Positions 17,279-24,958 of a stretch of 50,063 bases of DNA are shown here, piece by piece. The position numbers and the translations under genes are program-made. The stretch's first letter is position 1; every line of letters starts with the position of its first letter. Under the pieces are notes generated by a model, which did not search any database, was not told the DNA's origin, and worked only from the letters and a program-made list of their open reading frames with translations. The stretch comes from Candidatus Gastranaerophilales bacterium (GTDB lineage Bacteria; Cyanobacteriota; Vampirovibrionia; Gastranaerophilales; Gastranaerophilaceae), in the NCBI GenBank assembly GCA_947584965.1, contig CANPWQ010000009.1, positions 1-50,063 of the forward strand. The letters are read 5' to 3'.

Positions 17279-17380
17279 ATGAAAAGTCTTATATTGCAAT
17301 GTTTTTATGATAATGAATATATGAAAACATTGACGTGGCTTAAAAAATCTCTAAAAGTGTTTTTTGGAGATTTGGTATGA
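17279..17380 (+). CDS. Possible 33-residue leader peptide or gene remnant before rfbC
   Basis: An ATG at 17279 opens a 33-codon frame (starts MKSLILQCFYDNEY, ends KVFFGDLV) whose TGA overlaps the rfbC start as GTATGA. The overlap is the arrangement used for translational coupling, and the G9 tract lies at ribosome-site distance upstream. I do not recognise the peptide. It could instead be the remnant of a glycosyltransferase gene eroded when the cassette was assembled, or a chance ORF. Confidence 0.35.
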   Translation: MKSLILQCFYDNEYMKTLTWLKKSLKVFFGDLV

Positions 17381-17907
17381 TAATTACAAAACAAAAAATT
17401 GAGGGGGTTTATTTATTAAAGCCCGAAAAAGTTATTGATAACAGAGGCTTTTTTGCGCGTCAGTTCTGCAAAAAAGAGCTTGAAAATTTTGGATTGGATT
17501 TTGATATAAAACAATGTAATATTTCCTCAAATTATAAAAAGGGAGTATTAAGGGGAATGCATTATCAAAAAGAACCTTATCCCGAAATAAAGATTGTAAG
17601 CTGTTTTAGGGGAGCTGTTTATGATGTAGTTTTAGATTTAAGGAAAAACAGCCCCACATATTTAAAATGGGATGCTTTGGAACTGACGGAGGAAAATGCT
17701 TATTCCGTTTATATTCCTTCAGGCGTTGCCCATGGGTTTCAAACTATTGCCGATAATACATTTTTATTTTATCAATTAGGTGAATTTTTTATGAAAGATT
17801 ATTATTCGGGAGTCCGATGGAATGACCCTAAATTTAATATAATTTGGCCCGAGTGTAAAAACCGGATAATAAACGAAAGAGATAAGAATTATGAACTATG
17901 GAAATAA
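17377..17907 (+). CDS. rfbC: dTDP-4-dehydrorhamnose 3,5-epimerase family protein
   Basis: Cupin-fold epimerase of nucleotide-activated 4-keto sugars, used to make deoxysugars for surface polysaccharide. It has 176 residues, the usual size. The catalytic base His62 sits in LRGMHYQKEPYPE, the second conserved His119 in YIPSGVAHGFQ, and the catalytic Tyr132 in FLFYQLG; C-terminal WNDPKFNIIWPE is also typical. No rfbA, rfbB or rfbD genes accompany it, so the substrate may not be dTDP-rhamnose precursor; a single 3- or 5-epimerase is possible. A GGAG site precedes the ATG. It overlaps the next gene by 17 bases. Confidence 0.86.
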   Translation: MIITKQKIEGVYLLKPEKVIDNRGFFARQFCKKELENFGLDFDIKQCNISSNYKKGVLRGMHYQKEPYPEIKIVSCFRGAVYDVVLDLRKNSPTYLKWDALELTEENAYSVYIPSGVAHGFQTIADNTFLFYQLGEFFMKDYYSGVRWNDPKFNIIWPECKNRIINERDKNYELWK

Positions 17908-18781
17908 AAAAGTTATTCTTACCGGCGCAACGGGATTAATCGGAAAAGAAACAATTAAACCTCTTTTGGATTATGGTTTTGAAGTTTTTGCAATAGCAAG
18001 AAATTATTCACCATTATTAAATAAAGTTAATTTTTTACAAGGCAATCTTTTTGATAAAGATTTTGTTCAAAATTCTTTTGAAAAAATAAAACCATCATAT
18101 CTTCTTAATCTTGCGTGGTGTACGACGGGAGATTATTTAAGTTCCGAAAATAATTATGATTATCTTCAAGCAGGAATAAATCTTTTAAAATGTTTCAAAG
18201 AAAACGGCGGGAAACGAGCAATATATGCAGGGACTTGTTTTGAATATAAATTTAAAGATACTCCATTATCTGAAGATGATGAGCTTGATTGTGAAAAAAA
18301 CGATTATACATTCTGTAAAAATAAACTTAGAGAAATAGCGCAGTATTATTGCGCAAAAAATGAAATCAGCTTTGGCTGGGGAAGAATTTTCTACGTTTTT
18401 GGAAAAGATGAAGATAAATCAAGGCTTTTCGGCATGGTACAAAATAATCTTTTAAACAATATATCCATAAATGTGAAAACAGGGCAATTATTAAGGGATT
18501 ATATGTATTCTAAAGATATCGGAGCCGCATTTATAGAATTTTTAAAATCTGATGTTGAAGGATGCGTCAATATATGCAGCGGAGAAACTATCAACATAGA
18601 AGATTTTGTCCTTAAAGCCGCCAAATTAAAAGGCAGTGAAAATTTAATAAATATTGAATATCAAAAATCATCTCAGCCAAAAATAATAGCGGGCTCTGAT
18701 AAAAAATTAAAAGAAAATGTTAAATATTCACTAAAATATGGGATAGATTCGGCGCTGGAGGATATTTTAAATGGAAAATAA
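17891..18781 (+). CDS. NAD-dependent sugar-nucleotide epimerase/dehydratase/reductase
   Basis: Extended short-chain dehydrogenase of 296 residues acting on sugar nucleotides. The Rossmann motif is GATGLIG (12-18), the catalytic Thr lies in AGTCFEY (about 115), and the YxxxK pair is Tyr139/Lys143 (DYTFCK). Lengths near 300 are typical of 4-reductases such as RfbD-like enzymes or CDP-sugar reductases. Together with the adjacent RfbC-like epimerase it probably finishes a deoxysugar nucleotide for the DUF4422 transferase. It overlaps rfbC by 17 bases and the next gene by 11. Confidence 0.82.
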   Translation: MNYGNKKVILTGATGLIGKETIKPLLDYGFEVFAIARNYSPLLNKVNFLQGNLFDKDFVQNSFEKIKPSYLLNLAWCTTGDYLSSENNYDYLQAGINLLKCFKENGGKRAIYAGTCFEYKFKDTPLSEDDELDCEKNDYTFCKNKLREIAQYYCAKNEISFGWGRIFYVFGKDEDKSRLFGMVQNNLLNNISINVKTGQLLRDYMYSKDIGAAFIEFLKSDVEGCVNICSGETINIEDFVLKAAKLKGSENLINIEYQKSSQPKIIAGSDKKLKENVKYSLKYGIDSALEDILNGK

Positions 18782-19676
18782 AAAACAAATTGCTATTTTT
18801 GTTTGTTATCATAAAGAGTCTGAAATTTTTGCAAATGAAATTTATAAACCCATACAAACAGGATGTACTTTAAATGAAGAAATGGAAGGTTTATTGCATG
18901 ATAATACCGGCGATAATATTTCAATAAAAAATCGAAATTATGGCGAATTAACAGCCGTGTATTGGGTTTGGAAAAATTATCTAAAAGAAAACCCGAATAC
19001 GGATTATATTGGTTTTTGCCACTATCGCAGATTTTTTGATTTTGCTGATAAAAAAGAGAATTTTTTCTGCTTTAAACTTGAAGATTATAATGTTTTTAAA
19101 GATAAAATTTGGCCGAATAATACACCTGATAAAATTGAAAAATATATTAAAAATTATGATGTAATTGTTCCTGCAGCTACAACTTTTGATAATAAATCAG
19201 TTATAGGTCAATTCCTTGAAGCACATCCTCAAGAAATACATATAGTTATGGATAAATTTATAGAAATTGTAAAAAAAGATTATCCCGATTATGCAAAAGT
19301 TATGGATGATTTTCTTAAAAATAATAAAATGTATATATGTCTTAATTATGTTATGAAAAAAGAATTATTTGAAGAATGGTGTAAATGGCTGTTTGACATT
19401 CTATTTAAAATAGAATCCGAAACGGATTACAGCCAATATATCGATTATAATGCGATAAGGGCTCCTGCATTTGTTGCGGAAAGATTTTTTAATGTTTGGC
19501 TGAAATATCAAACAGAAAATAAACATTTAAAAGTTAAAGAAACACCAAATTATTTTTTGGATTATTTAAATACCAAAACATATCCTTTTTTGATTGGTAA
19601 ATTGACAATAAATAAATACAAAACAATCATAAACTTGTTTGGTATAAAAATAACAATAGCAAATACAAAAAAGTAA
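18771..19676 (+). CDS. DUF4422 glycosyltransferase
   Basis: A 301-residue cytoplasmic glycosyltransferase-like protein of DUF4422, a family found in capsule and exopolysaccharide clusters. Landmarks are the N-terminal KQIAIFVCYHKESEIF, then GELTAVYWVWKNYLKEN and DYIGFCHYRRFF, and the late VAERFFNVWL. A GGAGG ribosome site 8-12 bases upstream overlaps the previous coding region. It is the last gene of the cassette and ends three bases before the right-hand copy of the lepA-derived repeat. No transposase or integrase accompanies the cassette. Confidence 0.84.
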   Translation: MENKKQIAIFVCYHKESEIFANEIYKPIQTGCTLNEEMEGLLHDNTGDNISIKNRNYGELTAVYWVWKNYLKENPNTDYIGFCHYRRFFDFADKKENFFCFKLEDYNVFKDKIWPNNTPDKIEKYIKNYDVIVPAATTFDNKSVIGQFLEAHPQEIHIVMDKFIEIVKKDYPDYAKVMDDFLKNNKMYICLNYVMKKELFEEWCKWLFDILFKIESETDYSQYIDYNAIRAPAFVAERFFNVWLKYQTENKHLKVKETPNYFLDYLNTKTYPFLIGKLTINKYKTIINLFGIKITIANTKK

Positions 19677-19678
19677 AT

Positions 19679-19792
19679 ATTGGCAAACTATGTATTCTGT
19701 AATAAACTAAAAATATGAAATATATAGATAATGTAAGAAATTTTTGTATTATAGCGCATATAGACCACGGCAAATCAACGCTTGCCGATAGA
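19679..19792 (+). repeat. Direct repeat, right copy: functional lepA 5' end
   Basis: Partner of 17085-17197. It spans the lepA upstream region and codons 1-26. Similarity begins at ATTGGCAAA, two bases after the DUF4422 stop codon, and ends inside the lepA P-loop region. The cassette between the two copies is about 2.5 kb. Confidence 0.9.
19680..19708 (+). promoter_or_regulatory. Candidate lepA promoter giving a leaderless transcript
   Basis: TTGGCA (19680-19685), 17 bases, TAAACT (19703-19708), then six bases to the lepA ATG. The -10 match is only four of six. There is no Shine-Dalgarno sequence. The same spacing to the ATG is kept in the decayed left copy (TAAATT, 17108-17113). Confidence 0.4.
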
Positions 19793-21517
19793 CTCCTTGA
19801 GAAAACAGGCACGATAGCGGAGCGTGATATGCAGGACCAACTGCTTGATTCTATGGATATAGAGCGTGAACGCGGTATTACAATAAAGCTCAACGCGGCA
19901 AGAATGAACTATAAAGCAAAAAACGGCAAGGAGTATGAATTAAATTTAATAGATACCCCGGGGCACGTTGATTTTTCTTACGAAGTATCAAGATCATTAG
20001 CAGCGTGCGAGGGCGCATTATTAATCGTAGACGCGACGCAAGGTGTAGAAGCGCAGACTCTTTCCAATGTTTATCTGGCAGTAGAGCAAAATCTTGAAAT
20101 TATCCCCGTAATAAATAAAATAGACCTTCCCTCGGCGGATGTTGAGCGAGTAAGAGAGGAAATAGAAGAAGTTTTAGGGATAGACGCTTCAATGGCAATT
20201 CCTGTCAGTGCAAAAGAGGGAACGGGAATAGAAGAAGTTTTGGAAGCAATAGTGGATTTTGTGCCTCCGCCTGTTGATACGTCGGATAAACCCTTAAGGG
20301 CGCTTGTCTTTGATAGTGCTTATGACCAATATTTAGGCACTTTGTGCTTTTTTAAAGTCGTTGACGGAAATATAAAACTGGGTGATAAAATTAAATTTAT
20401 GGCGTCGGGTAAAGAGTATGAAATAACCGAGCTTGGCTATTTAAACCCTAACAGAGTTCCCGTAAAAGAGTTGAAAACAGGCGATGTAGGTTATATGGGC
20501 TGCTCTATAAAAGAAATAACAAGGTTTGTGGGCGATACAATTACCCACGTTGAAAATGGAGCAATTGAACCGCTTGCAGGATATAAAGAAGCTCTGCCTA
20601 TGGTATTTTCGGGGCTTTATCCCGTTGATAACGACCAGTATCAAGATTTAAAAGAAGCGCTTGAAAAATTAAAATTAAATGACTCAAGTATAACTTTTGA
20701 ACCCGAAACATCATCCGCTTTAGGATTTGGCTTCAGGTGCGGTTTTTTAGGTATGCTTCACATGGAAATAGCGCAGGAGCGTTTAGAGCGTGAGTATAAT
20801 TTAACGCTTGTAACAACGGCGCCGAGCGTAATATACAGAGTTCATAAAACAAACGGCGAAGTAATCGAAATTGATAACCCCGCAAATCTTCCCGACGCAC
20901 AATATAGAGAATATATAGAAGAACCTTACGTAAAGGTAACAATAATAACGCCGAATGAATATGTCGGATTATTAATGGAACTGGCGCAATCAAAGCGCGG
21001 TATTTTCCATAACATGACATATTTGGATAAAATAAGAGTATCACTTCATTATGAAATCCCGTTAAGTGAAATAATTACGGACTTTTACGACCAATTAAAA
21101 TCCCGTTCTAAAGGTTATGCAAGCATGGATTATGAATTCAGCGATTATAAGCGTTCGGATTTAGTAAAGCTGGATATACTTCTTGCGGGTGAAGTAGTTG
21201 ACGCTTTAAGTGCTATTGTACATAAAGATAATGCTTTTTATGTGGGACAGAAACTGACAAGCAAGTTAAAAGACATAATACCGCGTCAATTGTTTGAAGT
21301 AGCAATACAAGCTGCAATAGGCGGCAGAATAATAGCAAGAACCAACATAAAAGCATTAAGAAAAAGCGTACTGGATAAATGTTACGGAGGGGATATAACC
21401 CGTAAAAGAAAACTGCTTGAAAAACAAAAACGCGGTAAAAAGCGCATGAAAGCAGTAGGCAGGGTAGAAGTACCACAGGAGGCATTTATGGCGGTATTAA
21501 GTTTAAATGATGATTAG
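19715..21517 (+). CDS. lepA: Elongation factor 4 (LepA), ribosomal back-translocase GTPase
   Basis: Translational GTPase related to EF-G that acts on stalled or mistranslocated ribosomes and in 30S maturation. The 600 residues match the family. Motifs: [14 protein letters not shown] (P-loop), [33 protein letters not shown], and the LepA-specific C-terminal region including [21 protein letters not shown] and [18 protein letters not shown]. There is no ribosome binding site; a -10-like hexamer ends six bases before the ATG. Its first 26 codons plus leader are duplicated at 17085. The TAG stop lies against the glgC ribosome site. Confidence 0.97.
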   Translation: MKYIDNVRNFCIIAHIDHGKSTLADRLLEKTGTIAERDMQDQLLDSMDIERERGITIKLNAARMNYKAKNGKEYELNLIDTPGHVDFSYEVSRSLAACEGALLIVDATQGVEAQTLSNVYLAVEQNLEIIPVINKIDLPSADVERVREEIEEVLGIDASMAIPVSAKEGTGIEEVLEAIVDFVPPPVDTSDKPLRALVFDSAYDQYLGTLCFFKVVDGNIKLGDKIKFMASGKEYEITELGYLNPNRVPVKELKTGDVGYMGCSIKEITRFVGDTITHVENGAIEPLAGYKEALPMVFSGLYPVDNDQYQDLKEALEKLKLNDSSITFEPETSSALGFGFRCGFLGMLHMEIAQERLEREYNLTLVTTAPSVIYRVHKTNGEVIEIDNPANLPDAQYREYIEEPYVKVTIITPNEYVGLLMELAQSKRGIFHNMTYLDKIRVSLHYEIPLSEIITDFYDQLKSRSKGYASMDYEFSDYKRSDLVKLDILLAGEVVDALSAIVHKDNAFYVGQKLTSKLKDIIPRQLFEVAIQAAIGGRIIARTNIKALRKSVLDKCYGGDITRKRKLLEKQKRGKKRMKAVGRVEVPQEAFMAVLSLNDD

Positions 21518-21527
21518 GAGGTAAAAT

Positions 21528-22763
21528 TTGGCTCTTGATACGGCACTTGTAATGATTTTAGCAGGAGGAGAGGGTAAAAGGCTTTATCCTTTGACCCGCG
21601 ACAGAGCAAAACCTGCCGTTCCGTTCGGCGGCAGATACAGAATTATTGATTTTGTTATAAATAATTTTATAAATTCGGGGTTTTACAAAATAAAAATTCT
21701 GACTCAATACAAATCAGACTCTTTAAACCAGCATATAGCAAGAAGCTGGCCCGTATCTCCGATTTTAGGTCAATATATAGATTTAGTACCCGCACAGATG
21801 AGGACGGACGGAAGTTGGTATCAGGGAACGGCGGATGCGGTTTATCAAAATTTAACTCATATTAATGATGAAAACCCAAAGCATGTATGCGTTTTTGGTG
21901 GCGACCATATTTACAGAATGGATGTATCTCAAATGATGAGATATCACAAAAAACAAAATGCACAGTTAACAATATCCGCTATACCTATTCCGATATCAGA
22001 GGCGAGTGAGTTCGGGATTATAGAAGTAGATGATGATTGGCGCTTAACAGGGTTTCAGGAAAAACCCAAAACTCCGCCAAAACCTATGCCCCAAAGACCC
22101 GATATGTGCTTAGCTTCTATGGGAAATTATATTTTTGAAACGGTTGACCTTGTTGAAGAGGTAACTCAAGACGCAAATAATCCTAATTCAAGTCATGATT
22201 TTGGCAAAAATATTATCCCGAAAATGTTAAATGACGGTAAAAGGATTTATGTATACGATTTTTCGCAAAATGAATTTACCGGCATGACAGATTCAGAGCG
22301 CGGATACTGGCGCGATGTAGGAAGCATAGACAGCTATTGGCAGGCGAATATGGATTTACTCGAGTATGAAACGGAATTAAATTTATACTCAACCGATTGG
22401 CCTTTAAGAACATATAATTACAATTTCCCTCCCGCAAAATTTATCTGGGAAGAGGGAGATAGAGTAGGTATGGCAACAAATTCGCTTGTATCTGAGGGCT
22501 GCATTATATCAGGCGGAAGCATATCAAGATGTATATTATCGCCAAAAGTAAGAATAAACAGTTATTCCAACGTAACTGATTCTATATTAATGGAAAATGT
22601 AAATGTGGGCAGATATTCCGAAATCAGAAAAGCAATTATTGATAAAAATGTAGATATCCCACCATATACAAAAATCGGTATAAATCCTGAAGAAGACAGA
22701 GCAAGAGGATTTTTAATATCAAACGGCGGAGTAACGGTAGTACCGAAAGGAGCAAAATTATGA
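21528..22763 (+). CDS. glgC: Glucose-1-phosphate adenylyltransferase
   Basis: Makes ADP-glucose for glycogen synthesis. The start is a TTG at 21528 behind a strong AGGAGG (21516-21521); the encoded ALDTALVMILAGGEGKRLYPLT is the expected N-terminus. The 411 residues have the nucleotidyltransferase domain (GGEGKRL, RAKPAVPFGGRYRIIDF, YQGTADAVYQNL, VFGGDHIYRMD, GFQEKPKTP) followed by a left-handed beta-helix domain (about 300-400) that usually binds allosteric effectors. Other glycogen genes are not here. It directly follows lepA and overlaps the thioredoxin gene by four bases, so it may be cotranscribed with both. Confidence 0.94.
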   Translation: MALDTALVMILAGGEGKRLYPLTRDRAKPAVPFGGRYRIIDFVINNFINSGFYKIKILTQYKSDSLNQHIARSWPVSPILGQYIDLVPAQMRTDGSWYQGTADAVYQNLTHINDENPKHVCVFGGDHIYRMDVSQMMRYHKKQNAQLTISAIPIPISEASEFGIIEVDDDWRLTGFQEKPKTPPKPMPQRPDMCLASMGNYIFETVDLVEEVTQDANNPNSSHDFGKNIIPKMLNDGKRIYVYDFSQNEFTGMTDSERGYWRDVGSIDSYWQANMDLLEYETELNLYSTDWPLRTYNYNFPPAKFIWEEGDRVGMATNSLVSEGCIISGGSISRCILSPKVRINSYSNVTDSILMENVNVGRYSEIRKAIIDKNVDIPPYTKIGINPEEDRARGFLISNGGVTVVPKGAKL

Positions 22764-23239
22764 AAAAGAAATTTTTTATAGGTTTATTTATACTTGCGAT
22801 TGCAGGGTTAGGGGTATATGCACATCTTGCTTTAAATCATAAAACTTCAGAATGCACAAAACAAAGTAACTTACAGGCTCCGATAGAAATCCCTGCAACG
22901 GGAATAAAGCAGGTAAGCGGAGATTTACAAATAAAAAAACCTGCTGCAATAATGTTTTACGTTGACTGGTGTACATATTGCAAAAGATTTATGCCGATAT
23001 TTGGCGAAGCAGCAGCAAAATATAATAAAAAATTTGATTTTCTTGTTGTAAATTGTGAACATCCCGAAAATGAACAACTTGTAAAGGAGCATAATATAGC
23101 AGGGTTTCCGTCAATATTTATAAATGATAAAGATTTGGATTTTGAATATCAGGTAAGTTATGCTTCAACAGTGGATGTGCAAAGTTTCGGAAAAGAACTT
23201 GAAAAGCATTTAAAATTAAGGTCAAAATTAAAAAAATAA
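22760..23239 (+). CDS. Membrane-anchored thioredoxin-like protein
   Basis: A 159-residue protein with an N-terminal hydrophobic segment (about 4-24) that is a signal anchor or signal peptide, and a thioredoxin fold (about 50-155). The active site is WCTYC (Cys71, Cys74), followed by FMPIF, and the cis-proline is in AGFPSIFIN. An extracytoplasmic dithiol-disulfide exchange role (disulfide repair, or cytochrome/cofactor thiol reduction) is likely. The ATG overlaps the glgC stop (ATGA). No DsbD-like partner is adjacent. Confidence 0.83.
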   Translation: MKKKFFIGLFILAIAGLGVYAHLALNHKTSECTKQSNLQAPIEIPATGIKQVSGDLQIKKPAAIMFYVDWCTYCKRFMPIFGEAAAKYNKKFDFLVVNCEHPENEQLVKEHNIAGFPSIFINDKDLDFEYQVSYASTVDVQSFGKELEKHLKLRSKLKK

Positions 23240-23251
23240 ATATTAATTTTG

Positions 23252-23280
23252 TTGACAAATAAGATTTAGGCAGGTACAAT
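23252..23280 (+). promoter_or_regulatory. Promoter of the marR-efflux operon
   Basis: A consensus TTGACA (23252-23257), 17 bases, then TACAAT (23275-23280). It directly abuts an inverted repeat that starts within the -10 element. It is the closest-to-consensus promoter in the window. Confidence 0.88.
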
Positions 23281-23298
23281 AGTCCATATTCGGACTAT
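23279..23298. promoter_or_regulatory. Operator-like inverted repeat, probable MarR binding site
   Basis: ATAGTCC (23279-23285), six bases, GGACTAT (23292-23298): perfect 7-bp half sites. It covers the end of the -10 hexamer and the transcription start, so a bound protein would block initiation. The adjacent marR gene and the 20-bp size suggest autorepression. Confidence 0.7.
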
Positions 23299-23324
23299 AA
23301 ATTTTAATACCGAAACGGGGATTT

Positions 23325-23759
23325 ATGAATAAGCTGAAACTGAAAGAATTATCGGAAAAATTATTTAAATTCCATGTTGAAATATCGGGAGTTTATAATG
23401 AGTATGCAAAATCCTGCGGGCTTACTTATGCCTGCTTAAAAGTTTTGGCAATAATATTGGAAACCGAGAATTGTACACAAAAAACAATAACCCAATATAC
23501 CTATTTACCCAAACAAACGGTAAATGCAATAATAAAGAGTTTAATTAAGCAAAATATAATTGAACCGTTAATTGAATCTGATAAAGATAAAAGAAATAAA
23601 GTTATAAACTTTACCAAAGAGGGTAAAAAATTTGCTAATAACGTGGTAGAAAAAGCAAAAGAAATTGAATACAGAGCACTTGACAGCTTAGGTGAAGAAA
23701 AAACCGAGGCTTTTATTGCCGCTTTAAGTACATTTAAAGATAATTTAAAGATAATATAA
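23325..23759 (+). CDS. MarR-family transcriptional regulator
   Basis: A 144-residue winged-helix repressor. The N-terminal helix mediates dimerisation; the DNA-binding helix-turn-helix is around ENCTQKTITQYTYLPKQTVNAIIKSLIKQNIIE (about 47-79), followed by the wing (SDKDKRNKVINFTKEGKKFA). It heads an operon with an RND adaptor, pump and outer-membrane channel. Loss of repression by a small ligand would induce the pump; the ligand is unknown. The promoter carries a matching palindrome. Confidence 0.88.
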   Translation: MNKLKLKELSEKLFKFHVEISGVYNEYAKSCGLTYACLKVLAIILETENCTQKTITQYTYLPKQTVNAIIKSLIKQNIIEPLIESDKDKRNKVINFTKEGKKFANNVVEKAKEIEYRALDSLGEEKTEAFIAALSTFKDNLKII

Positions 23760-23770
23760 GAGGAAATAAA

Positions 23771-24946
23771 ATGAGATATTTGAAAAACAAAAAACTGCAA
23801 TGGATAATATTTTTAATAGTATTGATAATAGTTCCGATATTGTATCATCAAGTAATGGGGACAATAGCGGGAATAATGCAGCAAAAAGCAATGAGCGCGC
23901 CTAAAGCTGTTCAAACAATGAAACCTGTTGTTCAGGAAATATATTCCGAGTCCGAATCCGCAGGCAGAATAGAAGCAAAATATTCCGTTGATGTAATTGC
24001 GAGAATAAACGGCTGGCTTCAAAAAAGGTTTTTTGATGAGGGCGCTAAAATAGCAAAAGGGCAAACACTGTTTTTAATAGAACCCGATCAGTATCAAATA
24101 GCAGTTAATAATGCGGCAGCTAATGTAAGACAAAGTCAAGCGTCATATACAAACGCTGAAAAAGAGCTTACAAGAGCTAAAGAGCTTGTAAAACAAGATT
24201 ATGTAAGTAAATCCTACTATGATGAGGCTTTAGCAACCCGCGACAGAACAAGAGCAGCACTTGACGCGGCAAAAGCTCAATTGGCTGACGCAAGATTAAA
24301 TTTAAGCTATACAAAAATAACATCTCCAATTGACGGTAAAATAGGTAAAATTATAATAACAGAGGGGAACTTGGTTAATACTCAATCGGGACCTTTGGCA
24401 AGAATAGTCAGTATTAAACCGATTTATGTTTATTTTAATTTAAAAAGCAGTGAGTTTTTAAAATTCAGAAAAATTGATTCTTCTGCTGATTTCAGTAATA
24501 TGAATGTAACAATTCAGCTTGCGGACGGCAGTACATACTCAGAAAACGGAAAAATTGAGTTCGTTGATAATGAAGTTAATGAAACAACAGGTACAATAAG
24601 TTTAAGGGCAACATTTGAAAATGCGGATGAACTTTTAGTCCCCGGTGACTTTGTAAAAGTAATAGTAAAATCCGCAAAGCCAAGAACCGTTACGCTTGTT
24701 CCGCAGTCGGCAGCTTTAAATGATGCTCAAGGCTATTATGTTTGGGGTATAGATAGTGAAAGTAAAGCAGTCAGAAAAGATATAAAAGTAAGTGAAGAAA
24801 TAAATAAAAATTGGGTGGTAGATGAAGGCTTAACTCCTGATGATATTATTGTTGCAAAAGGAATACAAAGTATCAGAATGCCGGGGCAAAAAGTTAATGC
24901 AACACCTTTAGAAGATGAAACACAAGCACAAACAGAGGCAAAATAG
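23771..24946 (+). CDS. RND efflux periplasmic adaptor subunit (AcrA/MexA type)
   Basis: Links the inner-membrane pump to the outer-membrane channel. The 391 residues start with an uncleaved-looking transmembrane anchor (about 11-28) with no lipobox cysteine. The lipoyl halves appear as SAGRIEAKYSVDVIARINGWLQKRFFDEGAKIAKGQ and the later LSYTKITSPIDGKIGK, flanking a coiled-coil hairpin (about 115-175, rich in A, K and E). The beta-barrel and membrane-proximal domains follow. It is 11 bases after marR and 12 before the pump gene. Confidence 0.92.
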   Translation: MRYLKNKKLQWIIFLIVLIIVPILYHQVMGTIAGIMQQKAMSAPKAVQTMKPVVQEIYSESESAGRIEAKYSVDVIARINGWLQKRFFDEGAKIAKGQTLFLIEPDQYQIAVNNAAANVRQSQASYTNAEKELTRAKELVKQDYVSKSYYDEALATRDRTRAALDAAKAQLADARLNLSYTKITSPIDGKIGKIIITEGNLVNTQSGPLARIVSIKPIYVYFNLKSSEFLKFRKIDSSADFSNMNVTIQLADGSTYSENGKIEFVDNEVNETTGTISLRATFENADELLVPGDFVKVIVKSAKPRTVTLVPQSAALNDAQGYYVWGIDSESKAVRKDIKVSEEINKNWVVDEGLTPDDIIVAKGIQSIRMPGQKVNATPLEDETQAQTEAK

Positions 24947-24958
24947 CAGGAAAAGAAA

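Noticed and set aside
17253-17282. Phase-variable ORF running through the G9 tract
   Set aside because: I read all three frames from the ATG at 17253; G8, G9 and G10 give 8-18 codons only, so no long protein is switched by frame.
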